DNA of 36,825 bases from an uncultured Oscillospiraceae bacterium (GTDB lineage: Bacteria; Bacillota; Clostridia; Oscillospirales; Oscillospiraceae): assembly GCA_947626265.1 (NCBI GenBank), contig CANQRM010000027.1:1-36825 (forward strand), given 5' to 3'. Of the stretch, positions 8,360-15,930 are shown in pieces. A program made the translations under genes and the position numbers. Below the pieces are notes generated by a model. That model was given only the letters and a program-made list of their open reading frames with translations, was not told the DNA's origin and did not search any database. How positions within the stretch are numbered: the stretch's first letter is position 1; each line of letters begins with the position of its first letter.

Positions 8360-9541
8360 TTAAGACGCGCTGCTGTTGATTTTCAGAATCTGCACCGCCT
8401 CCGCCAGCACCAGCTTGCCGTCCACGCGCTCCTTCGCCACATAGCCGATCATGCCGTTGCCCGCGAACAGCTCACGCAGTTCGGAGAAGGAGCGGCTGCC
8501 ACGGTCGCCGATGTTGTAGTAGCTGTAATCGCCGAATGCGATGGCGGTTTCGGGAGCGTAGGCGGAGGTGTACACGGGGTATCCCAGCAGTCTGTCCGGC
8601 TCTCCCGCCTGGTAGGACGGCTGCCAGATATACGCGCCGTTGGTGTCTTTCAGCTTGCGAAGAACCGCAAGGTTTTTGTCGTTCAGGATGAACGCAGCGT
8701 TCTTCCTGTAAGGACGCTTCAGCGCGTACACAAGGCCAATCATATCGTCCGCCTTGATGCTGGTGACCGTGTCCGCCACAGTCCCGCCGCCGGTCGCCGC
8801 GAACAGTCCCAGCGGCTTGCCCGTGCCGTTGCCGTTCAGGAAAGCATCCTCCTCGGCGTTTGCCAGCGCCTTGCCAAACTGCGTGAGGATGTAGCTTTCC
8901 AGGTTGAAGGCGTTGTCGTAGAGCAGTTCCTCCGTCACCTTGATTGCCACATGGAGCTTGTGTGCGTCCAGCAGAATCTGGCTGAAGGTGGCGTCCCCGA
9001 AAGTCAGCGCGCCGCCTTCCTCAATCCACGACGCGGCGGGCTTGGTGGCGGCGATGTTGATTTTATGCTCGCCGCTGGTGGTGATGGTGGTGGCGAGCTT
9101 GCGCATGATGTTCTCCTCGTCCAGCACATCGATAAGGCGGGAATCGTACTCATCCGGCACGAGGTAGCCGCCGTCCGCGTCCACGCCTTCCTGCAGGACG
9201 TTGCTGACCTGCTTGAAATTGGAGCGAAGAGCGGTCAGCATCGCCTTGCGGTATTCATCGGACGCCCTGCCCGTCTTGGGCTTTTCCTCCGGGTTCCCCG
9301 CCTGCGGACGGGACACGATGGGCGTGTTGACCGGCTTGGAAAGCTCCTGCTCCATCATTTCCATCGCCTGGAGCCGCTCGATTTCCGCGCCGTAGTCCTT
9401 CACCTTCTTCTCCATTTCGGAGTAGGTCTTGGCGTCCTCCTCGGAAAGCAGCCCATCCTTGTCGCGGCGGCTCTCCACGAACGCTTTCGCGGCGTTCCAC
9501 GCCTGGTTCCTTTTTTCAATCATTTCAAGAATCTTGCTCAT
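8360..9541 (-). CDS. Major capsid protein, HK97 fold
   Basis: 393 residues. Residues 1 to about 105 form a charged coiled-coil delta/scaffold region, then a linker with PVNTPIVSRPQAGNPEEKP. The HK97-fold body follows, with VDADGGYLVPDEY, EEDAFLNGNGTGKPLGLF and the C-terminal VDGKLVLAEAVQILKI (PF05065 type). The delta region is normally removed by the protease encoded just upstream. GGAGGTAATACC precedes the ATG. Standard length and order. Confidence 0.96.
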   Translation of the reverse strand: MSKILEMIEKRNQAWNAAKAFVESRRDKDGLLSEEDAKTYSEMEKKVKDYGAEIERLQAMEMMEQELSKPVNTPIVSRPQAGNPEEKPKTGRASDEYRKAMLTALRSNFKQVSNVLQEGVDADGGYLVPDEYDSRLIDVLDEENIMRKLATTITTSGEHKINIAATKPAASWIEEGGALTFGDATFSQILLDAHKLHVAIKVTEELLYDNAFNLESYILTQFGKALANAEEDAFLNGNGTGKPLGLFAATGGGTVADTVTSIKADDMIGLVYALKRPYRKNAAFILNDKNLAVLRKLKDTNGAYIWQPSYQAGEPDRLLGYPVYTSAYAPETAIAFGDYSYYNIGDRGSRSFSELRELFAGNGMIGYVAKERVDGKLVLAEAVQILKINSSAS

Positions 9542-9545
9542 GGTA

Positions 9546-10301
9546 TTACCTCCAGTTTTTCAATAAATTAAGCCGCTCCATCAGGGAGTCGGCTTTGATT
9601 TTGGTTTCCGGTTCGGTTGGTTTCTGCTGAATCCTGCACTTGGCGGCGATTTTGTCCATTAAGGAACCCGTCACCTTCGCCTCGGAAAACAGCATGGACG
9701 CTTCCGGCACGGAAATGTCCGCCGCGTCCTCATCAGAGCGTTTCATGATTTCGTCCGCAAAGCCAAGCTCCACCGCCTTGTTCGCGTCCATCCAGGTTTC
9801 CGCATCCATAAGGTGGGACAGCTTGGCGCGGGACAGCCCCGTCTTGATTTCGTAGGCGTTGATGATGGATTCCTTGACTTCGTTCAGCATGGAGATTGCT
9901 TTCTCCATCTCCGCTGTGTCGCCGAAAGCGACCGTGGCGGGATTGTGGATCATCAGCATGGAAACGGGGGAAACCAGCACCTTCGTCCCCGCCATCGCAA
10001 TCACGGAAGCCGCCGATGCCGCGATGCCGTCAATCTTGACGGTCACGTTGCCCTTGTAGTCCATCAGCATATTGTAAATTTGTGCCGCCGCCACGCAGTC
10101 GCCGCCCGGAGAATTTATCCAAACGGTAATATCTCCGCTGCCGCTGTTCAGTTCGTCCTTGAACATCTGCGGAGAAATCTCATCGTCATACCAGCTTTCC
10201 TCCGCGATGGTGCCGTTGAGGAACAGCGTCCGTTCCACCGTTTCCGTCTGATTCTCCTGATTCAGAACCGTCCGGTTCTTCCACACCCAGAACTTCTTCA
10301 T
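9546..10301 (-). CDS. Head maturation protease, ClpP-like
   Basis: 251 residues starting MKKFWVWKNR. It is a ClpP/crotonase-fold serine protease: INSPGGDCVAA (about residues 62-72), the nucleophile Ser in DGIAASAAS (near residue 96), and His in MLMIHNP (near 119). Such enzymes cleave the capsid delta region and themselves in the prohead. The frame extends 10 codons upstream, but AAGGAGGA with an 8-nt spacer points to the ATG at 10301. Its first 116 bases overlap the end of the portal gene in another frame, which is a long overlap. Confidence 0.93.
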   Translation of the reverse strand: MKKFWVWKNRTVLNQENQTETVERTLFLNGTIAEESWYDDEISPQMFKDELNSGSGDITVWINSPGGDCVAAAQIYNMLMDYKGNVTVKIDGIAASAASVIAMAGTKVLVSPVSMLMIHNPATVAFGDTAEMEKAISMLNEVKESIINAYEIKTGLSRAKLSHLMDAETWMDANKAVELGFADEIMKRSDEDAADISVPEASMLFSEAKVTGSLMDKIAAKCRIQQKPTEPETKIKADSLMERLNLLKNWR

Positions 10302-11550
10302 CCGAATTTTCCTCCTTTCCGTCCGCGGCAAAGATGCCAGCGTCCTTTAATTTTGTCATGTTGCCGTTGATAAGGTACAAATCGCCGCCATCCTCGGCGG
10401 GGATGCGGTCGAGGTTTTCAAGTTCCCGGATATCGTTCGCCGACATCCAGCCGTTCTGCCGGCCGATGGCGTAGCCGTTCATGCGGCTCTGGTAGTCGCC
10501 GCGCAACAAGCCGTCCACATTGAACTTGACATAGTATTTTTTCTTCTCCTCCGGCGTGAACAGCCGCCGCATGATTGACTGCTCCCAGCGGCATACCCAC
10601 GGGTCCAGCGTGTATTTCACGAATTCCAGAGACTGCTGCTCGATGTTGGAGAAGCTCGATTTCTCCAAGTCCCCGACCATGTGCGGAGGAACACGGAAGA
10701 TACGCGCTATCTCATTGACTTGGAATTTACGGGTTTCGAGGAACTGCGCCTGTTCCGGCGAGATGGAGATGGGCGTGTATTTCATGCCTTCCTCCAAAAC
10801 CGCCACCTTGTTTGCGTTGCGGCTCCCGCCGAAAGTAGACTGCCAGCTTTCCCGCACCTTTGCCGGGTCTTTCAGCGTCCCCGGATGCTCCAAAACTCCA
10901 GAAGGCTGCGCGCCGTTGGCGAAAAACTTCGCCCCGTATTCCTCGCAGGCGATAGCCATGCCGATGGTGTTCTTCGCCATCGCTATCGGGGAGTAGCCCA
11001 CCAAGCCGTCAAAGCCCAGCCCCGGAATGTGCAGCACATCGGACGGCTCCAGCTTTACGGTCGCCTGTTTCCCGTTGATGGGAGCGTCGTCCGTGCTGAC
11101 CGTGTATTCGTAGTAGAGTTGGCCGTGTTCGTCCCGGTCAACCTTCATCCTGTCCGGCATCAGCGGGTAAAGAGCGATAATCTCGCCCTTGCCGTTGCGG
11201 ATCACCTGCGCGTAGGCGTTGCCCCAGAGGAGCAGATGCGTCATCAGCGTTTCGCGGAACACGAAGGAAGTCATCTCCGGGTTCGGCTCGTCATGCAGAA
11301 GGAAATACAGCGGATGTTCCGTCGCCTTCCTGCCGCCCGTGTCCGTGTATTCGTAGACATGGAGGGGTAGCTGCGCGATGGCTTCCGACAGTATCCTCAC
11401 GCAGGAATACACCGCCGTCATCTGCATGGCGGAGCGTTCGCTCACCTTTTTGCCGGACGTGCTGTTCCCCATAAAAAAGCTGTAGGCGCTGCCGCTGGTT
11501 CGGTTCTGCGGCTTATCCCTCGCCTTGAAAAGTCCTGATAAAATTCCCAT
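10186..11550 (-). CDS. Portal protein, HK97 family
   Basis: 454 residues. It has the family's landmarks: MQMTAVYSCVRILSEAIAQL near residue 45, LLLWGNAYAQVIRNGKGEI near 110, GYSPIAMAKNTIGMAIACEE, and NEIARIFRVPPHMVGDLEKS (PF04860 type). It forms the dodecameric vertex through which DNA is packaged. The last 39 or so residues are acidic and Gly/Ser rich (DEEVLGVEEPDGSESGESDG) and are encoded in the overlap with the protease gene. GAAGGTG lies just before the ATG. Confidence 0.95.
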   Translation of the reverse strand: MGILSGLFKARDKPQNRTSGSAYSFFMGNSTSGKKVSERSAMQMTAVYSCVRILSEAIAQLPLHVYEYTDTGGRKATEHPLYFLLHDEPNPEMTSFVFRETLMTHLLLWGNAYAQVIRNGKGEIIALYPLMPDRMKVDRDEHGQLYYEYTVSTDDAPINGKQATVKLEPSDVLHIPGLGFDGLVGYSPIAMAKNTIGMAIACEEYGAKFFANGAQPSGVLEHPGTLKDPAKVRESWQSTFGGSRNANKVAVLEEGMKYTPISISPEQAQFLETRKFQVNEIARIFRVPPHMVGDLEKSSFSNIEQQSLEFVKYTLDPWVCRWEQSIMRRLFTPEEKKKYYVKFNVDGLLRGDYQSRMNGYAIGRQNGWMSANDIRELENLDRIPAEDGGDLYLINGNMTKLKDAGIFAADGKEENSDEEVLGVEEPDGSESGESDGNGGTDAVPQRHHRGGKLV

Positions 11551-11565
11551 AGAATCACCTTCCCT

Positions 11566-13173
11566 CTAAAACACAATCAGCCCACGGCTGTCGTAGACCG
11601 ATGCCGCCGTATCGTTCCCACAGCGGATTGCCCGGTCAAGCCCCATGATGGTCGCCACCGCGCCATCTATTTTTTCTGTGGATTTTTCCTTGTCCGCCTT
11701 GATGTTCCCGGCGGGGTCCGTGCGGATGAAGATGTTGTCCATCATCCACCGAAGTACCGGATGCCCACCGTGCGCGATTTTCTTCTCCAGCACCAGCTTC
11801 ATCAGTTCCTTTGTCGGCGGGGACATATCCTTGAAGCCCTGCCCGAACGGAACCACCGTGAAGCCCATTCCCTCCAAGTTCTGCACCATCTGCACCGCTC
11901 CCCAGCGGTCGAAGGCAATCTCGCGGATGTTGTAGCGTTCTCCAAGCCGCTCGATGAATTTCTCGATGTAGCCGTAATGCACCACGTTTCCTTCCGTGGT
12001 CTGCAAAAAGCCCTGCCGCTCCCAAACGTCATAGGGAACATGGTCGCGCTTCACACGCAAATCCAGCGTCTCCTCCGGTATCCAGAAGTAGGGCAGGACG
12101 CTGTATTTGTCCTCCTCGTCCAGCGGTGGGAACACCAGAACGAACGCCGTGATGTCCGTGGTGGAGGACAGGTCCAGCCCGCCGTAGCAGACGCGCCCTT
12201 CCAGGTCATCCTCGGAAACAGGGAAGGCGCAGGCGTCCCATTTGTCCATCGGCATCCAGCGCACCGCCTGTTTCACCCACTGATTCAGGCGTAGCTGCCG
12301 GAAGGAATTCTCCTCGCCGGGGTTCTGCTTTGCCGATTCACAGGCGGCTTTCACCTTGTCGATACCCACTGTGATGTCCAGGGAGGGGTTCGCTTTCTTC
12401 CACACCTTCGGGTCCGTCCAGTCGTCCGATTCGTCCGCTCCGTAAATGACAGGGTAGAATGTCGGGTCAATTTTCCTGCCCTCGATGATGTCCTTCGCTT
12501 TCTGGTGTGTTTCGTAGCAGATGGAATTGGTGTCCGTCCCCGCCGTGGTAATCAGGAAGTAGAGCGGCTGCATACGGGCATCCCCGGAGCCTTTCGTCAT
12601 GACGTCAAACAGCTTGCGGTTGGGCTGGGTATGCAGCTCATCAAACACCACGCCGTGGATGTTGAAGCCGTGCTTGCTGTAGGCTTCCGCCGAAAGTACC
12701 TGGTAGAAACTGTTGGTGGGCTGATAAATAATCCGCTTCTGTGACGCGAGGATTTTCACCCGCTTGGAAAGCGCGGGACACATCCGCACCATGTCCGCCG
12801 CCACCTCGAACACGATGGACGCCTGCTGGCGGTCGGCGGCGCAGCCGTACACTTCGGCGCGCTCCTCGCCGTCCCCACAGCACAAAAGCAGAGCGACAGC
12901 CGCCGCAAGTTCGCTCTTGCCCTGCTTTTTCGGTATCTCGATGTATGCCGTGTTGAATTGGCGGTAGCCGTTGGGCTTCAAAATGCCGAAAAGGTCGCGG
13001 ACAATCTGCTCCTGCCAGTCGATCAGTTCAAAGGGCTTTCCCGCCCAGGTGCCTTTGGTATGGCACAGGCACTCGATGAATGCCACGGCGTAGTCCGCCA
13101 GTTCTTTGTCATACACGGAATCCTCCGCCTTGAATTTCGTGGGCGTGTATTTCTTCAGTTTTCGCATTGCCAT
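11566..13173 (-). CDS. terL: Terminase large subunit (TerL, Terminase_1 type)
   Basis: 535 residues from ATG at 13173, chosen because GGAGG lies 8 bases upstream; the frame is open 11 codons further. ATPase: Walker A-like IPKKQGKSE near residue 80 and Walker B FDELHT near 177. Nuclease: GGLDLSSTTD with Asp near 334, and a C-terminal EKIDGAVATIMGLDRA. TerL drives DNA into the prohead and cuts it. Its small subunit is 7.4 kb upstream instead of adjacent. A strong terminator (13197-13230) sits just before it, so it probably depends on antitermination or a nearby late promoter. Confidence 0.95.
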   Translation of the reverse strand: MAMRKLKKYTPTKFKAEDSVYDKELADYAVAFIECLCHTKGTWAGKPFELIDWQEQIVRDLFGILKPNGYRQFNTAYIEIPKKQGKSELAAAVALLLCCGDGEERAEVYGCAADRQQASIVFEVAADMVRMCPALSKRVKILASQKRIIYQPTNSFYQVLSAEAYSKHGFNIHGVVFDELHTQPNRKLFDVMTKGSGDARMQPLYFLITTAGTDTNSICYETHQKAKDIIEGRKIDPTFYPVIYGADESDDWTDPKVWKKANPSLDITVGIDKVKAACESAKQNPGEENSFRQLRLNQWVKQAVRWMPMDKWDACAFPVSEDDLEGRVCYGGLDLSSTTDITAFVLVFPPLDEEDKYSVLPYFWIPEETLDLRVKRDHVPYDVWERQGFLQTTEGNVVHYGYIEKFIERLGERYNIREIAFDRWGAVQMVQNLEGMGFTVVPFGQGFKDMSPPTKELMKLVLEKKIAHGGHPVLRWMMDNIFIRTDPAGNIKADKEKSTEKIDGAVATIMGLDRAIRCGNDTAASVYDSRGLIVF

Positions 13174-13196
13174 ATCCATCACCTCCGAAAGGCATG

Positions 13197-13230
13197 AAAA
13201 AAGCACTCAACCCAGATGTGGGTTCAGTGC
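13197..13230 (-). terminator. Rho-independent terminator upstream of terL
   Basis: On the minus strand the stem is GCACTGAACCCA / TGGGTTGAGTGC (12 bp, one mismatch) with a 4-base loop, followed by six T. It ends transcripts coming from the small-gene cargo block before TerL. A 24-of-28 copy of the same palindrome lies inside the Rha gene at 27268-27295. Confidence 0.85.
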
Positions 13231-13244
13231 AGTCCTATCCGCTC

Positions 13245-13304
13245 GGCGCAAATCTGCGCCTTCTGAAAATCTATCGGTACAAGATACAGAGCCGTCCGGC
13301 TCTG
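13245..13304. ncRNA. Candidate structured RNA: two perfect hairpins before the terL terminator
   Basis: GGCGCA / TGCGCC (13245-13260, loop aatc) and CAGAGCC / GGCTCTG (13287-13304, loop gtcc), 26 bases apart. Read on the minus strand, the two hairpins and the terminator at 13197-13230 would make a compact RNA of about 110 nt with its own terminator. No promoter is obvious. It could also be a late-region leader or packaging site. Confidence 0.35.
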
Positions 13305-13331
13305 CTCTTGGGATATTCTGTTTCGGTTCTC

Positions 13332-13622
13332 TTATGCGTTCATCGCCCAAGCAATGGCGTGACCGTCATCTTCAAACTCGACCTCGCTTGCCGCCGACAG
13401 GCCAATGGCGCTTTCGCAGTCGTGCCTGCCATCTTCGAGGCACTCGTAAACCGCCCCGAAATAGCAGGGCTTGTTCTGCCCATTGTAGTGGTACCCTGCA
13501 AGGAGAACCTTGTCCCCGAAGTTCAGCACCTTGCCGTTCATGCCGGAAAAGCGCATCTCCAAATCCTCGCTGGTGGCTGGGTTCGGCAGCCCGTATTTTC
13601 TCATCGCGTCGTTGATTGTCAT
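13332..13622 (-). CDS. Small conserved-looking protein of unknown function
   Basis: 96 residues from ATG at 13622, set by GGAGGAC six bases upstream; it starts MTINDAMRKYGLPNPATSED. It is acidic and looks like a small globular protein with VLNFGDKVLLAGYHYNG and a C-terminal EVEFEDDGHAIAWAMNA. I do not recognise a family with confidence. It has its own copy of the promoter-like repeat (13645-13750) immediately upstream and ends before the three-hairpin region ahead of terL. It is probably a dispensable accessory gene of the cargo block. Confidence 0.7.
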   Translation of the reverse strand: MTINDAMRKYGLPNPATSEDLEMRFSGMNGKVLNFGDKVLLAGYHYNGQNKPCYFGAVYECLEDGRHDCESAIGLSAASEVEFEDDGHAIAWAMNA

Positions 13623-13644
13623 GGTCTTGTCCTCCGTTTTCTTT

Positions 13645-13750
13645 GTTTTCCCTTTCGGTAGTGACATATTCGCTCTTTTCGCCCGAAATAGCAAGTCAAT
13701 TCTGCGAATAATGTACACAATCTTTGGGGCTGAGTTTTGTGTAGATTATG
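13645..13750 (-). promoter_or_regulatory. Promoter-like repeat module, copy 1
   Basis: On the minus strand: a dyad ATAATCTACACAA / TTGTGTACATTAT (13737-13749 and 13708-13720), then TTGACTTGCTATT (13688-13700), a 17-base spacer after TTGCTA, GAATAT (13666-13671), then a CCGAAAGGG leader. Copies 2 and 3 have the same parts at the same spacings. It serves the 96-residue gene. Confidence 0.6.
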
Positions 13751-13777
13751 CCCTTCCTTATCTGTCAGTCACAGCGT

Positions 13778-13921
13778 TCAGTTGACCGCCGCAATCGCGG
13801 AATTCTGGCATTCAAGAATCGCCGTAGCCATTTCCGGCGTCAGCTCGCCGCTTTTCGTTTTCTCTTCAAGAAGCGCCTGTGTTGCCTTCAAAATGTTCTG
13901 GATTTTCTGTTCCCTCGTCAT
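13778..13921 (-). CDS. Small 47-residue protein of unknown function
   Basis: Reads MTREQKIQNILKATQALLEE and ends ILECQNSAIAAVN. It is helical and charged, with an amphipathic N-terminal half. ATG at 13921 follows GAAGG and the same tacacacc spacer that precedes the amidoligase ATG, so leader and start have been copied together. Its own repeat module (copy 2) lies upstream and copy 1 lies 28 bases beyond its stop. No family recognised. The repeat context and the intact frame support a real gene. Confidence 0.6.
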   Translation of the reverse strand: MTREQKIQNILKATQALLEEKTKSGELTPEMATAILECQNSAIAAVN

Positions 13922-13959
13922 GGTGTGTACCTTCGTTTTTTTCTAAGCCCTGCGGCTTT

Positions 13960-14065
13960 GTTTTCCCTTTCGGTATACACATATTCGCTCTTTTCGCCCG
14001 GAATAGCAAGTCAATTCAGAGAATAATGTACACAAATATCTGCGGGAGAATATGTGTACATTATG
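13960..14065 (-). promoter_or_regulatory. Promoter-like repeat module, copy 2
   Basis: Dyad ATAATGTACACA / TGTGTACATTAT (14053-14064 and 14023-14034, 12 bp perfect), TTGACTTGCTATT, TTGCTA at 14004-14009, 17-base spacer, GAATAT at 13981-13986, then CCGAAAGGGAAAA. Minus-strand orientation; it precedes the 47-residue gene and follows the zinc-ribbon gene by 6 bases. Confidence 0.6.
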
Positions 14066-14070
14066 GCTGT

Positions 14071-14283
14071 TTACTGTCCGTCCGAGCCGCCGTAGCAGCG
14101 ATGGATGGTCTCCAGAATCTGTTCCTGCTCGTCCTTGCCCACGCCGATGCTTTCCAGAGCCTCCCGCGTCCCGCAGTCCGGGCAGATAAGCGTTTCGTTG
14201 TCCGCCCTGGACAGCGCAGGTCTGCCGTGGTAAATCCTGCCGCACTTGGGGCAGGTTCTTAATTTGATTTCATTCGTCTGCAT
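14071..14283 (-). CDS. Small zinc-ribbon protein
   Basis: 70 residues with CPKCGRIYHG at residues 11-14 onward and CPDCGTREALESIG near 34, a treble-clef or rubredoxin-like zinc ribbon. The C-terminal third is helical and acidic. GAGGAGG lies six bases before the ATG. It overlaps the end of the cyclotransferase gene by 25 bases in another frame, so the two are translationally coupled. Proteins of this kind (CPxCG ... CPDCGTREAL) recur in Clostridia mobile elements without a known job; nucleic-acid or protein binding is likely. Confidence 0.8.
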   Translation of the reverse strand: MQTNEIKLRTCPKCGRIYHGRPALSRADNETLICPDCGTREALESIGVGKDEQEQILETIHRCYGGSDGQ

Positions 14284-14741
14284 AACGTCCTCCTCATCCT
14301 TTCCACTGTGCGGAGCAGTATCCGCTTGTCAAAACCGAACCGCTCGTAGCCTTCCAGACAAGTCTGGAGGTAGAAGTCTGTCGGCAGCCCAATCGGTCTG
14401 CCCTCGTTCATGATGTAGGCAAAGCACTCCAGGGAGTGGCTTTCTCCGCCGCCCAGCGGCGTCACGTCCAGCGTGAAGTCCGCCTTGTAGTAGAAGTTGG
14501 GGTAGCCCTCGTAGCGGTCGAGAGCCGCCTCGTCCGCCGCCGTAACCGCCCAGATCGCCACGGGCACCTTGCCGCCGATTTTCGGCTCGATGGTGAGGTA
14601 GGAGCCGGTCTGACTGCCGCGGAAGAACAGCGTGTGGTTCTCCAGAACCGCCGTGCCGACCGCCTCCGCGCCTGGGCAGCGGAAAGCCATCTGCTCCACG
14701 TTGAGGTTGCTGCCGTAGGCGATGTAGTATCTTTTTTTCAT
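14259..14741 (-). CDS. Gamma-glutamylcyclotransferase-like protein (GGCT/AIG2 family)
   Basis: 160 residues starting MKKRYYIAYGSNLNVEQMAF. The YGSNL loop (residues 9-13) and a Glu in LDRYEGYPNFYYK are the substrate-binding loop and general acid/base of the GGCT fold. The family turns gamma-glutamyl amines or peptides into 5-oxoproline and free amine. The gene lies directly after an amidoligase, which would make the amide bond that this enzyme opens. AAAGGACGG precedes the ATG; a strong hairpin (14778-14814) separates it from the amidoligase. Fold assignment is firm; substrate is unknown. Confidence 0.88.
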   Translation of the reverse strand: MKKRYYIAYGSNLNVEQMAFRCPGAEAVGTAVLENHTLFFRGSQTGSYLTIEPKIGGKVPVAIWAVTAADEAALDRYEGYPNFYYKADFTLDVTPLGGGESHSLECFAYIMNEGRPIGLPTDFYLQTCLEGYERFGFDKRILLRTVERMRRTLCRRMKSN

Positions 14742-14777
14742 TTCGCATCCGTCCTTTCCGAAGGGGATACCCTTCTA

Positions 14778-14814
14778 CCACCTTAAGACCGCTTTCGCGG
14801 TCGGTGTAAGGTGG
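14778..14814 (-). other. Intercistronic hairpin between amidoligase and cyclotransferase
   Basis: CCACCTTA / TAAGGTGG (8 bp) outside and GACCGC / GCGGTC (6 bp) inside, on a tttc loop, with a small bulge between. No T-run follows, so it is not a normal terminator; it may stabilise mRNA or set the ratio of the two enzymes. A smaller GAGG/CCTC stem lies just upstream on the transcript. Confidence 0.6.
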
Positions 14815-14842
14815 CAGGAGGCTATCTCCTCCCGCGGTTCCT

Positions 14843-15793
14843 TCAAGCGGCGGCTCTGCCGTTGCGGAAGGCTGCGTCCCCGCTGAGCCGTCTGGTAAGG
14901 ATGTCCCTTGCGGTCGCAAACTCGTCGCCGATGAATCCGAGCCGGAGGAGCCAAGTCCGCATCGCGTACTTCGGATTCTCGTTCTGCTGGGGCTTGGGGC
15001 TTGCGGTTTTGACCGTTTTCGCCATCTGGCTCAGTGCAAGGCAAAGCTGGATGTAGCTTTTCAGTTGCCCTGCGTGAAGCCCGCCTTTGCGTTCCGCTGT
15101 CGGCTCGTCGAACTGGAAGAGCCGGAATTCAATCGTGCCTTTTGTGAAGGTCGCATGGTAGTTCAGCATATGGTAGCGGCTGTCGTTGTAGTGCTGGTCG
15201 CGTCCGTAGTTCGCGCCGTGGCTGGTGTACCAGATGTCCGCAAGCTGTGCCATCGTGGTGGGCTTTTTCTTGTTGACCTGCTCCAAAAACCTGGGGTCAA
15301 CCGTGCGGCAGTAGCGGCTCATGCGGCGGCTGTCGAGGTCGAGCGCCTCGGCAATCAGGCTCTCGTGGCTCGCCATGATGTTTGCGAGGTTGCGGAGCGT
15401 CTGCGCCGTGTGTCCCTGCGCTCCGATGTGGATGTGTACTCCGCATCCCCGGCTGGCGTCGCTCTTCGCTCCGGCGTGGCGAAGCTGGCGGATGAGCTCC
15501 TGCAAAATCTCGATGTCCTCGTAGTGGAGGATGGGCGTCACCAGTTCGCACTTCTCGCTGTCGGGTCCCGCGATGGAAACGTCCTTCTGGAATTTCCACT
15601 CGCGCCCGTCGCCGTCCCAAGCCGACCAGGTGCTGTATCCGTTGCGGCTCGCCGTGTTCTGGCTCCTGCCCGTTCCGAAGTAGTCGGCGGCAATCTGCGC
15701 TGCCTTTTCCCTCGTGATGCTGTTCATCTCGATTTCAACCCCGATGGTCTGCTTTTTCATTTCGCTGACCTGCTTTGCAATCTTTTCGTTCAT
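14843..15793 (-). CDS. Amidoligase family protein (COOH-NH2 ligase)
   Basis: 316 residues from ATG at 15793 with GGAGG ten bases upstream. The body has the glutamine-synthetase-like amidoligase pattern (PF12224 type): IGVEIEMN near residue 20, WKFQKDVSI, CELVTPIL, GCGVHIHIG and GTIEFRLFQFD. Such enzymes are predicted to join a carboxylate to an amine using ATP. Iyer, Aravind and co-workers described phage and plasmid amidoligases paired with cyclotransferase-like proteins. Its last 70 or so residues (NPKYAMRTWLLRLGFIG onward) closely match the end of the protein at 16307-17041. Its own repeat module (copy 3) lies upstream. Confidence 0.9.
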   Translation of the reverse strand: MNEKIAKQVSEMKKQTIGVEIEMNSITREKAAQIAADYFGTGRSQNTASRNGYSTWSAWDGDGREWKFQKDVSIAGPDSEKCELVTPILHYEDIEILQELIRQLRHAGAKSDASRGCGVHIHIGAQGHTAQTLRNLANIMASHESLIAEALDLDSRRMSRYCRTVDPRFLEQVNKKKPTTMAQLADIWYTSHGANYGRDQHYNDSRYHMLNYHATFTKGTIEFRLFQFDEPTAERKGGLHAGQLKSYIQLCLALSQMAKTVKTASPKPQQNENPKYAMRTWLLRLGFIGDEFATARDILTRRLSGDAAFRNGRAAA

Positions 15794-15824
15794 GGTGTGT
15801 ACCTCCGTAATTTCGTTGTTTTTT

Positions 15825-15925
15825 CCCTTTCGGTAGTACACATATTCGCTCTAAAAGGGGATAATAGCAAGTCAATTCGGAGCATATACTACACAATCTT
15901 TCGGGGCTGATTTTGTGTATTTTAT
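15825..15925 (-). promoter_or_regulatory. Promoter-like repeat module, copy 3
   Basis: Minus strand: ATACACAA / TTGTGTAG dyad near the DUF4314 stop, TTGACTTGCTATT, TTGCTA at 15865-15870, 17-base spacer of different sequence (ttatccccttttagagc), GAATAT at 15842-15847, then CCGAAAGGGAAAA. Conserved ends with a changed spacer support a promoter. It drives the amidoligase. Confidence 0.6.
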
Positions 15926-15930
15926 GGCGG

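Noticed and set aside
7309-8379. 356-codon plus-strand open frame opposite the head-tail genes
   Set aside because: Lies across four well-supported overlapping genes; no recognisable protein.
8264-9571. Long plus-strand open frame (435 codons) opposite the capsid gene
   Set aside because: Mirror of a clearly real GC-rich gene; Arg/Val/His-rich translation, no domain and no suitable ribosome binding site.
13645-14065. Repeat copies 1 and 2 as insertion-sequence ends
   Set aside because: No transposase, no terminal inverted repeats bounding a unit and no target duplication; their fixed position upstream of starts fits a promoter better.
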